The notes under the pieces were generated by a model. It saw only the letters and a program-made list of their open reading frames with translations, ran no database searches and was not told where the DNA came from. Source: Streptomyces sp. NBC_01264 (GTDB lineage Bacteria; Actinomycetota; Actinomycetes; Streptomycetales; Streptomycetaceae). From it: 64,000 nt of DNA. Positions within the stretch are counted from its first letter, which is position 1. Each line of letters begins with the position of its first letter. Shown piece after piece: positions 24,901 to 34,000 of this stretch. Made by a program: the position numbers and the translations under genes. The DNA lies in NCBI RefSeq assembly GCF_026340675.1, contig NZ_JAPEOX010000001.1, positions 1,984,001 through 2,048,000 on the forward strand, written 5' to 3'.

Positions 24901-25950
24901 ATGCAACGGAACGAAATCACTGCTCAGCCAGTCAAGGAGCAGAACGTCACTGCTCGTGAGTTCGGAGAGGAGGTCCAGATCCGACAGAGAGTCGTGACTT
25001 TCGTGATCCCCTTCTCAGGCCTGAAGGACATTTTCAGCTTCAGGCCGGATCGGTTCACACACAGCCCGCCCCTCGGGGAGATCCGTGGTCCAGAGCTGTG
25101 GCTTTCCTGGACAGGGCCGCCCAACCTGCCAGGCGAACAGATCAAGCGCAGCCTGGAGGCCTCCCTGACGGAGATCGAGAAGTGGCTGGGTTGGGCGAAG
25201 GAACAGATCGACGCCTACAACGAGGCAGTCGCCGAGAAGGCCAACAGGGAAGTTCGGGCTCGTAAAGCCGCCGTGCTGGCCAACCGCGACATCGAGGAGT
25301 CTCTGGGGTTCCCAATCCGCCGACGCTCAGACGCAGCCACATACGCCGTCCCGATCGTACGGAAGAAGATCGTCCCAGTGAGCGCCTCACCGGCTGCCGG
25401 CCCATTCCGACCAGAGCCCGCTCTCGATGACGCCCACTACGAGGCGGCCCTCGAGGTGCTCAAGAGCCAGCGCAACCAGATGGAACGGTCTCCCTCCACG
25501 GTCGCTCACTTTGGCGAGGAGCAGATTCGGGACAACCTCCTCATCGGGTTGAACGCCCAGTTCGAGGGCAGGGCTGCCGGCGAGGTCTTCAACGGAAAAG
25601 GCAAGACGGACATCCTGGTTCGGGAAGGCGACAAGCACGTCTTCATCGGCGAGTGCAAGATCTGGAAGGGCCCCAAGACCATCACCGACACGCTCGACCA
25701 GCTCCTCGGCTACCTGGTCTGGCGCGACACCAAGGCAGCGCTGCTGCTGTTCATCCGCACCGGCTCGCCCTCGGAGATCATCGGGAAAGCGGTCACTAAG
25801 GTGAGGGAGCACCCGAACTACAAGCGTGACGGCCGCAATGCCACGGAGGAGAGACACGACTTCATCCTGCACGCGTCTGGAGACCCATCGCGCGAGATCA
25901 AGCTCGCGTTCCTCCCCTTCGTCCTCCCCAAGAACGAGGTGCCTGGCTGA
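24901..25950 (+). CDS. Predicted PD-(D/E)XK nuclease-fold protein, 349 aa (probably N-terminally truncated by frameshift)
   Basis: From ATG 24901 the protein has a beta-rich N-terminal region (FVIPFSGLKDIFSFRPDRF) and a helical spacer (about 80-140). A C-terminal restriction-endonuclease-like domain follows: E207 in GEEQIRDNL, D237 in KGKTDILV, and E251/K253 in FIGECKIWKG. This D-ExK arrangement is the PD-(D/E)XK active site. Family members are stand-alone, poorly characterised proteins that may act in DNA defence. No methylase or helicase partner is visible. ATG 24901 has no good ribosome binding site; the natural start is more likely 24728 in a different frame. Codon use is slightly less GC-rich than neighbours, and the gene lies among IS remnants. 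Confidence 0.7.
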   Translation: MQRNEITAQPVKEQNVTAREFGEEVQIRQRVVTFVIPFSGLKDIFSFRPDRFTHSPPLGEIRGPELWLSWTGPPNLPGEQIKRSLEASLTEIEKWLGWAKEQIDAYNEAVAEKANREVRARKAAVLANRDIEESLGFPIRRRSDAATYAVPIVRKKIVPVSASPAAGPFRPEPALDDAHYEAALEVLKSQRNQMERSPSTVAHFGEEQIRDNLLIGLNAQFEGRAAGEVFNGKGKTDILVREGDKHVFIGECKIWKGPKTITDTLDQLLGYLVWRDTKAALLLFIRTGSPSEIIGKAVTKVREHPNYKRDGRNATEERHDFILHASGDPSREIKLAFLPFVLPKNEVPG

Positions 25951-26744
25951 CGATCCGTCGGTCAACAGTCAGTTTCAAAGGGTGTCTACAACAGGCCCTC
26001 CACCCCGGAGACGTCTGTCCTCCTCCAGCCACTCCCGGGCCGTGGCCGGATCGGTGGTCATCGGGCACGAAGTCCACGGTGCGCGAGTTCACTGGCCCAA
26101 TAGTGGACGCTCCGCTCGGCGACACGCTTCCCAAGCCATCAAGGCTTGTCCAAGTCAGCACCAAACCAGCACGGTCGAGGTTCGCAGGGGTGGTCACGGG
26201 TGATGAGAGGTCAGCACCAGGTCAGCACGGGGATGCAGAAGGGCCCCACCGAGAGGCGAGGCCCAAGCGCTTGACCTGCATGTTTGCGCTCAAATGAGTA
26301 TTCATGATAAGGGAAGCGCCAAAAAGGTATGCAGGAACTTCACAGAACAACCCCGACCTGCACGTTTACCCCTACGGCCCTTCTAACCGAACACGAACCG
26401 ACCAGAGCCGAAACAGCCCGCTGCCACGCTAACGCATCCCAACCCCTAGTCCGCCATCCTCCCCTCACCGCTTACGCTCGGCCCAGCAGGGTCGGCAGGC
26501 GGGGCGGAAACACAAGCGGGCGGTGACCCAAGAGACCGGAGCACGTGTGCCATACCGGCGGGCCACCTTGATCAAGTGAAGGAACCCTGGACAGCTCGGT
26601 CCGTCATGCATGTCACGGGTGAGCCGGGCAGCGACGGTCACCCCCTCCCCCGTCGTTCGGGGCAGCAAGATCCGCGCATAACTGGTTCTCCTTACGCCCC
26701 GAAGGCGTGAGGAGAACCAGAACGGCGACGACCGATCTGGCTAA
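25951..26744. other. Gene-poor stretch between nuclease and IS derivative
   Basis: No convincing gene. Notable are short repeats of the type GGTCAGCAC (around 26150-26230), a locally less GC-rich segment at 26280-26400, and a terminator-like hairpin near 26700. It may contain worn ends of a former mobile element, but no integrase or attachment duplication was identified. Confidence 0.3.
26682..26720. terminator. 17-bp hairpin, terminator-like
   Basis: CTGGTTCTCCTTACGCC (26682-26698) pairs with 26704-26720 through one G-T wobble, with a 5-base loop. No T-run follows on either strand, and no intact gene lies immediately upstream, so it may be a leftover or a recombination-related structure. 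Confidence 0.4.
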
Positions 26745-26808
26745 GGATTGTCCCATAAATGATCTTCGAGTCGCCTGAGCGAGGTTGGTCGCTGTGCGGA
26801 GCGCTCGC

Positions 26809-27140
26809 CTATCCGGCGAGGGCGAGGTTGGGCAGTCGGGCGATGCCGAGCATGGCGTGGTGGACGCCGTCGCCTTTGAGGCGGCAGTCTCGGAGGATCT
26901 TCCAGGTCTTCATGCGGGCGAAGACGCGCTCGACGCGGGCTCGGACCTGCTTGCGGGACTTGTTGTGTTCCTCTTTCCAGTCCGGGAGTTCGGTCTGGCC
27001 GCGCTCGCGGCGGTGAGGGATGACGAGTCCGGTGCCCGGGTAACCGTCACCAGCTTCCCGAACTGCCGCGGGCTCAGCCCGGTGAACGGGGCTATCCAGG
27101 ACGGCTCCGACGCCGTGATCACACAACTCACCTTGATCAC
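26809..27140 (-). pseudogene. Transposase with large internal deletion (IS5-type)
   Basis: The N-terminal piece SWIAPFTGLSPRQFGKLVTV (frame starting 27140) is joined near 27040 to the C-terminal piece GTGLVIPHRRERGQTELPDW, which runs on through VRARVERVFARMKTWKILRD to the stop at 26809. The join also changes frame. The whole helix-turn-helix and most of the DDE core are missing. The pieces are typical of a common Streptomyces IS5-family transposase. Confidence 0.75.
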
Positions 27141-27217
27141 GCTGCCGGGCCGCCAGCCTCTGGCTCCGGGACATATCCCGGCCGCTCGGACGGATTCGGC
27201 ATGAGAGCCCCACCCCC

Positions 27218-27622
27218 GTGGCTACCGAGGTAGGAGAGCTGTTGCACCAGCGCGGCTGGCGGATGGCATTCATGGTCGCTGAAAGGGTGAACGCGTGGGC
27301 CGCCCTGGTGAGCGCCAACGAGCGCGGCTACGGCGACGACATCTACGAGTACACCAACGACCTCTACTGCCGAAACTGGCTACACGAGGCGTGGCTCCTG
27401 CTGGACGAACACTTCGTCCAGCTCCGGACCCCGCAGGTTAAGGCTCTGGATGACCGGTACAAGGCCGCGACCATCGACGACGACGGGCAAGCACTCGACC
27501 AGTTTCACTGGCTGCCCGATCCCAACCTGCGGTGGTGGCGGCACCCTCGCATCCTCACAGGAGACCTCGGGCGTTCACTTCGCTCGGCCGGTGCCATCGG
27601 CACCGCCCCGGACACAGTCTGA
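27218..27622 (+). CDS. Hypothetical protein, 134 aa
   Basis: The frame from GTG 27218 reads VATEVGELLHQRGWRMAF and continues with a clear protein-like composition rich in W, Y and acidic residues (DDIYEYTNDLYCRNWLHEAW). Alternative starts are TTG 27239 or ATG 27263. It lies inside the ends of a deleted IS on the opposite strand to the transposase. No family, signal peptide or membrane segment is recognised. It may be cargo or a host gene. Confidence 0.5.
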   Translation: MATEVGELLHQRGWRMAFMVAERVNAWAALVSANERGYGDDIYEYTNDLYCRNWLHEAWLLLDEHFVQLRTPQVKALDDRYKAATIDDDGQALDQFHWLPDPNLRWWRHPRILTGDLGRSLRSAGAIGTAPDTV

Positions 27623-27760
27623 CCCTCAGCCTCGTGGGATTACGGGACAACTCTTAAGGCTGAGCACTCAAGAATCACGAACGGCCGAATACGCGGGTGA
27701 CCGGGCGTTGTCGGCAAGACCTTGTTATGGACCCCTAGGGTGATTGGATAAGTCCGATCC

Positions 27761-27928
27761 TCAGCTAGAAATTACGTAGGCCGCAATTACAGACAAGGAG
27801 AAGAAAAACATCAGGTAACGCAGGGATCCGATTGCCGACATTTCCCGCTTTTCTCGTATTTCGACCACGATTGTGGCTACCAGGACTCCGATCATCGCCC
27901 CGAAGAAAAAATCACTGTGAAGATCCAA
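27761..27928 (-). CDS. Tiny membrane protein, possible immunity gene, about 55 aa
   Basis: The minus-strand frame encodes LDLHSDFFFGAMIGVLVATI and VEIREKREM, then a second helix RYLMFFFSLSVIAAYVIS, stopping at 27761. Two transmembrane helices are joined by a charged loop. A TTG at 27928 with AGGG 9 bases before it is the best start; starts further upstream would lie inside or beyond the terminator hairpin at 27963-27998. It lies directly downstream of the RHS gene on the same strand and has lower GC than its surroundings. Polymorphic RHS toxins are normally followed by immunity genes, and a membrane-spanning immunity protein would fit a membrane-acting toxin tip. The function is inferred only. 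Confidence 0.4.
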   Translation of the reverse strand: MDLHSDFFFGAMIGVLVATIVVEIREKREMSAIGSLRYLMFFFSLSVIAAYVISS

Positions 27929-27962
27929 ATCTACTGCCCTGGCCAATTCTTGATTAATGGAT

Positions 27963-27998
27963 CGGTGTCCGGCGAGGGGAAGGCCTCGCCGGACACCG
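27963..27998 (-). terminator. Hairpin after the RHS gene
   Basis: CGGTGTCCGGCGAGG (27963-27977) pairs perfectly with 27984-27998 around a 6-base loop, 24 bases after the RHS stop codon. It would end or attenuate the RHS transcript before the tiny membrane gene. Confidence 0.75.
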
Positions 27999-28021
27999 CG
28001 CGTCAATTTAAGGTAGAACCG

Positions 28022-31000
28022 CTACATATAATACCTGTAGAACTCGTCGTCGGCCTTCTGCGCGACCTCGACGGCCAATCTTTCCGCCGTTTCTGCAACC
28101 TCGGCCGCAGCCTTGGCTGCCCGTGAAGCTATGTACTTTTCGGCCGTTGCGCGGATAGGGCCGCCGATACCCAGGCCCAAGGTTCCACCGGTCGTGCCTT
28201 GTTGGACATAGGATGCCGCCTTATCCATGTCGATCGACCCGGGGTCGTTTACCTGCCATGCTCCTAGGCCCACAGCTGTTCCCGCAATGACCGCGCAGGC
28301 GGCGGCGCCGGCGACAGAGGCGATGGCTATTGCGCAGCCGACACCAGCGGCGAATCCGATGATCGTCGTCTTATGCGTTTTGGCCCAATCTATGCCTGAA
28401 CTTATTGCACTTTTCGAAGCGTCGGCTAGCCATCCAAGAACGCCGTTGTGGCGCTCGATCTCCTGAGATGCCGCTCGGACCTTGGCGGCGACTTCGGACT
28501 TAGAGTCACTTCCGCCCTTGCCGCTGGGCTGGGTTCTGGAGCAGTCGGGGTCATTCCTGCACGCGTTCCTGTTGCGGTTCTGCTGCGTGACCCATTCGGG
28601 AGAGACAGTGCCGCCGCTGGCGCCGACGTTGCGTTCGTAGTTGTTGCCGAAGCCGGTTACTTCTGTGCCGCGGTTACTGCACGTGTACATGCCGCTGGCG
28701 CACTCTTCGAGGGCCTCACCCGTCGGGTCGCTGAATGCCAGTGGGTTGTTCCCTCCATAGGTGTATCCGTTGAGGGTTTGGTGCCTGCCTAGCTCCAGTA
28801 GCGGGTCAACGCTGAGGAACTGGCCGGCGTAGGGGTCATACTCGCGGGCGCCGATGTGGGTAAGTCCGGTGTTGGTGTCGGCGGACTTGCCGAGGAACCG
28901 CTTGTCGTCCGGCCAGGTGCCGACGGAGTCGCCGCGTGGGGCACCGAATGGAGTGATGTAGCGCTTGCTCACCGTCTGCTCGTCACCACTGTCAATGGCG
29001 ACTGACCCGGTTCCGTGGTGGTCGCCGGCGAGGAAGGAGACCTTCGACGTGCCCGTCTCGTTGCTCCGGACCGCTACGCGCTGGCCGCCGAGCGTGTAAT
29101 AGCGGTTGGCCCACTTCTTGGTGCCTTCGAGATGGACCTCGGTGCCGCCGACGTAGAGGACGGCCTCGCCGCTGGTGTTGCGGCGGATGAGGAGTTCGCC
29201 ATCGGCGTCGTACAGATACGAGGTGCTTTCGGTTCCCTCGACGAGCTTGCTGAGCTCGTTCTCGCTGTTCCAGGTCAGGGTTTGGCTGTCGCTGCTGGAG
29301 GGGGAGCGGAGGCGCTTGGTGGTGTTGCCGCTTTCGTCGTAGGTGTACTGGTCCGCGACGCCGGTGCAGTCGGTGCCGGTGGTGCTGGAGACGAGGGCGT
29401 GCTTGCGGGTGGTGCCGTAGCAGTAGGTGCGGTTGGTGGTGCTGGAGCTGGTGTGCGTGGTTTCCGACGCGCGCTGGCCGCCGGCGTTGTAGGTGTAGGA
29501 CTTCCAGTAGGAGGCGGGTCCTCCGAGGTTGGACGTGGTCCGGCCTGTGCTGGCGCAGTCGGCGGTCTTCGGGGTCCAGGCTTCGGTCACGCGGCGCTGG
29601 CCGTCGTAGGTGAAGCACTGGTAGTCGGCCGCGCTGGCACCACTGACGGTCGCCTTGTCGAAGATCGACGTGACGTTTCCGGCGTCGTCATGCTTGTACG
29701 TGCTGTCCTGGACGAGGCCGTGGGTGGGTTCGTAGACGGTGGTTGCCTTGAGGCGGCCGGTTCCTTCCTCGAAGGTGTTGGCGATGTCGACGTCCTGGAC
29801 GCCGAGCGCGCCCGAGCGCGAGAGCTTCATCGTCTCGAGCCGGCCGAGAGGTGAGTAGCCGACGCTCTGGACGTACCCGCTGGTTCCGGAGAGACCGTCC
29901 GGAAGCAGGTAGCTGTTGTAGTCGGTGGTGATGGTCTCCGAGGAGAGTCCGCCAGCTGCAGGCTCGGATGTGGAGGAGACGGTGCCGTCTTCCCACAGGT
30001 TCGTGCTGAACGCGATGGTCGCGTTGACGGCGCCCGAGGTGACCAGTGGTTCGTCGTCGGGCAGCGTCAGCTCGGTCTTGCTGGGACGGCCGAGGTAGTC
30101 GTACGCCGCGACCTTCTTGGTGTAGGCCTTGCCCCCCGTGCCGCCGACGTAACGGATGGCGGCGGCCGGAGAACCCCGGAGGAGGGTGTCGTAGGTCCAG
30201 GCGGCCAGTTTGTTGGCGTCAGTGCGGGAGGTCTGCCACAAGTCGGTTTTGCGGCCGAGCTCGTCGTAGGAGTACAGGAGCGTGGTGCCGCGGGCGTCGT
30301 CCGTGCTGGAGACCTGGTCCAGGGAGGTGTAGTGCGTGGTGGTCGTGCCGTTGTCCGGGTCGGTGGCGGTGCGCTGACGGCCGTAGATGTCGTAGGTGTA
30401 CGACCATTTGCTGCTGTCCGGGCCGGTGACCGCGGCGGGCTTGCCGTCGCGGGTGAGCGTGTACTTCACGCTGGTGTACGCGGTGCCGAGGGTGGCGCCG
30501 TATGCGCTGTCGTCCGGCTGCTCACCCGAGTACGTGCGGGTTTCCGTTGTCCGTCCCAGCGTGTCGGTGATGGTACGAGCAGCGGTGCCTCCGTCAGGTG
30601 CGGAGGTGGCTACGGAGTCGCCCGTGTAGCTGGTGGTCGTGGACCACTTCTTGGCGCCGTTGACCCACAGCTCTGCGGTCGTGGGTCGGCCTGCGCCGTC
30701 GAAGGAGGTCTTGGTCTGTGGGAAGGGGCCGCCGGCGGTGACGGAATCGTAGTCGCCGTCCGGTGCGTTCTTGTCGTCCCAGGCGTCGGCGTACGTGTCG
30801 TAGGCCAGGCCGCGGGAGTCGTAGCGGGTATCGGTGAGGATCCGTCCGCCGTTGGGCGAGAGGGTCTGGGTCTGCAGCGGGCGCAGCAGGGAGTCCGCGA
30901 TGGAGTAGACCGGGGTCCGGTAGGTGGTGTTGTCGTGCTTGAGCTGGGTTACGGAGGTCCAGGGTGAGGATCCGCGCTTGAAGGAGTACCCGTACTTGAT

Positions 31001-34000
31001 GTTCGGGGTTTCACCGCCGGCCTGGCTGCGGTTGTTGAGCCAGGTGCCGGTGATACGGCCGAGCGCGTCGTAGGCGCTGGTGGTGATCTTCGCGTTGGCG
31101 TCTTCGGTCTTGATCTTCGATCCGTGGGCGGGATCGAAGTAGGCGTAGGTCCGGTGCTGCTGCCCATTGGACTCCAGCGTGGGCGTCACGCTCACGATCG
31201 CGGTGAGGGGGCCAACGGTTGCCGGGGTGTAGGCGGTGGTGGAAGTGTTGCCTGCGGCGTCGGTGGCGCTCAGAGGCCGGCCGAGGACGTCGTACGTCGT
31301 GCTGGACAGTTTCTGCCAGCCGTCCGCCTCGGCCGGGGTGCGCGGGCTGGTGCCGCTGGCAGCGGGGTAGGCCTTGGCGCGGCCGGTCCAGGTCGCCAGA
31401 CCCTTGGTCGGGACGCGCCCGTCCTTCCAGCCCGTGACTGTGGCGTCGTCGTAGACGCTTGCGGTGTCGGAGATGACATCGCCGCGGCTGGTGAGTGAGC
31501 TGGACAGGGTCAGTTTGTCATCAGTGAGGTCGTTGCCGTCGGCATCGGTGCACGCCTGGGCCACGGTGCGGGTGCGGGAGACCAGGCTGGTCAGGCCGAC
31601 AGCCGGGTTGCGGGCGTACCAGGTGTTCGTGCAGGTCTCGTCGCCGATCTTGGCATGGTCGCCCAGGGCGTAGACCCGCTCGATCATGCCGTAGTCGTCG
31701 TACGAGTAGTCGGTCTGAGTCCGTCGGAAGCTGTCGGAGGCGGTGAGGTACGTGTACTCATGCGCCCTCGAGTTTCGAACGCGCGAGGCAACGATGGTCT
31801 TGTCGACGATCGGCTTGCCATCGCCGTCCTTTGCGACCTGACCCGCATCCGTCATCTTGTAGACGTTCTGCGTCGCTGTGTTCGTGTACACCGGGTAGTT
31901 CAGGGAGGACCCGATGATGGTCGACCCGTTGTACGTGACCGACTGGCGCAGGAAGCCGGCCAGCTGGTCGTAGTCGGTGGAGTCCGCCGTCGCGATGGGG
32001 CCGGCGCCGTCGATGTCGATGACGGGCACCTTGTTGGTACGGGTGACCTTCGGGTCGGCCGTCTTGTCGCCGTACATGCCTTGCATGTACACGTTGGTGG
32101 TCTTGGAGCGGTTGGAGCCGGCGCCAGTGTAGGTAGTGACCCTGCCGTAGCCGCGCCAGCTGGACCAGGTGCGGTCCTTCTCCTTGGTCATGGGGTCGTC
32201 GTTGTAGCGCCAGCCGGGCTTCTCGTACTCGTACGAGGTGGACACGGTGGCGGCGGTGACGGCGTCCTTGGTGGTGACGTTGGTGACCCGGTACTTGTGG
32301 AACCAGCCGAGCTTGGTCGCGCCGCCGTTGGGCTTCCACTTCACCGGATAGCAGGGGCGGGTGGCGTCTGCGTTGTCGTCCTCGGCGGCCGGCATCTTGG
32401 TGCCGCTGACACACTCGGGGTCGGAGAGAGTGACCGTGGTCGTGGCTCCGGTCTCCGAGGTGATGGTGCGGATGCGGGGGCGGTTGATGGGCAGGATGTT
32501 GTCGCCCGGTACGTCGACCCGGTTGGGCCGGTTGTCGTAGACCAAGTCGACGGGGTCGAGGCTGAGGTCGGTGCCGTTCTTGCCCGTGCGGGTGATCGAC
32601 TTGAGGACCAGGCTCCGCTCACTCGGGTCGTTGAGATTGACCGGAGCCGTGTAACCCGAGACCAGGGCGTAGCTGTCGACATCAGCAAAGGCGTCAGGCG
32701 TGAGAGCAGTGGACCACACCTGGGTGGTGATGTTGCTCAGGCGCTTGCGGGTGAAGAACGACGGCCCTGTGGACGTGCAGTCCGTCGCCGTGCTGGCGCA
32801 GATGGTGTCGAAGGGTACGTCGGGCCAGTTGTCGGCAGTGTCCTCGGTGAGCGAGGAACAGTCGGACTCGCAGCGCTCCGCATAGGTGAATCCGACCCGG
32901 CCGGAGGCGATGCCGGTGAAGAGCGCGTCGGCGCGCTGCCCGTACTTGATCTCCTTGAGATAGCCGCCACGCGTGTAGGCGCCAAGGGTCGTCTTGTCGC
33001 CGTTCTTGGCGTAGTAGTTGCCCTCCTTGGTGTACCAGTACGTGGAGGCGTTGCCCTGCAGGTCCTGGACCAGGTCCAGGTTCCAGCGCCAGGCCTGCTG
33101 GACGGCGCGTCCGGAGAAGCTGCCGCTCTTCTTGTAGCCGGGCTCGCCTTCGTCGTCACCGAAGACGGGGGCGGTCCAGACCGAGTTGGTCTCGGTGTCC
33201 GCGGGGGCGCCGGGCAGCTTGTTCAGGCCGAAGGTGTAAGTGGTGCCGTTGCCGGTGGTCACCTTCCAGAACTCGCCGTCGGTGTCGTTCGGGTCGGTGG
33301 CAGTGTCACCGTCATCGGTGCTGCCGGCGCCGTGCCCGCGGATGACCTTCGTGGCGTCGTCGTTCTTCAGCCGCCAGGTGTTGCCCGTCGCGTCCGAGGG
33401 GTCCTTGACCAGTTCGTTGGCCTGACCGTTGAGGACGAGGGAGGCGTTGTCGTACTTCCAGCACAGGTCGTACTTGTCCGTCTGTGCGTCATCGACGCAC
33501 GAGCCGTACTTGCGCTCGATGTAGGAGGAGGTCAGGTCGAAACCTTCACCGACCTGGGAACCCTGGTTGTTGGTGTTCCCCGTGCGTCCGTCGATGGAAC
33601 CCGAGCTGTAGGACAGGGCCAGTGGTGGCACAGGGCCCGCCGCTGCTGGCGGCACTGTGATCGGGTAGGACCAGGAAAACGCCCCCGATGACGCGCCGGC
33701 CTCCCAGGTGGAGGAGCTGGCCAGCGGGGTCGCCTTGTAATCGCCGGCGCCCGATGTCGAGTCGGCACTCGTGGCCATCGCCGCAAGGACGGTGGGTACG
33801 GACGAGGCAGCACTCAGCAAGGGCGTACTCGGGGGGCTGCCCTGCGCTCGAAGCAGGACGCTGCCCTTGGCCGCCGGCTCGGCGCCGGCCACGGTCACCG
33901 TGGCGGACAGCTCGTGGCTCTTGAGGTCGTTGCTGGAGGCGACGGGCGTCGTCGTGCGGCACTCCGGCTTCTCCGGAGTGGTCAGCGCGCAAGCGGGCAG

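Larger units (their letters stand above)
26745..27654. mobile_element. Internally deleted IS with both ends present
   Basis: The left end GATTGTCCCATAA (26746) and the right end, read inward, GAGTTGTCCCGTAAT (to 27654) share TTGTCCCRTAA. Between them lie a transposase gene reduced to its two ends and, on the other strand, a 134-aa gene of unknown function. No clear target duplication is seen. It could be a non-autonomous element with cargo, or two separate IS ends flanking host DNA. Confidence 0.45.

Noticed and set aside
26329..26668. Two short frames in the gap between the nuclease and the deleted IS
   Set aside because: Low complexity, no start context and opposite strands overlapping; not supportable as genes.
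31655..33691. 678-codon plus-strand frame opposite the RHS gene
   Set aside because: Composition is Val/Gly/Asp/Arg-rich with no recognisable motif; the RHS reading on the minus strand explains the DNA fully.
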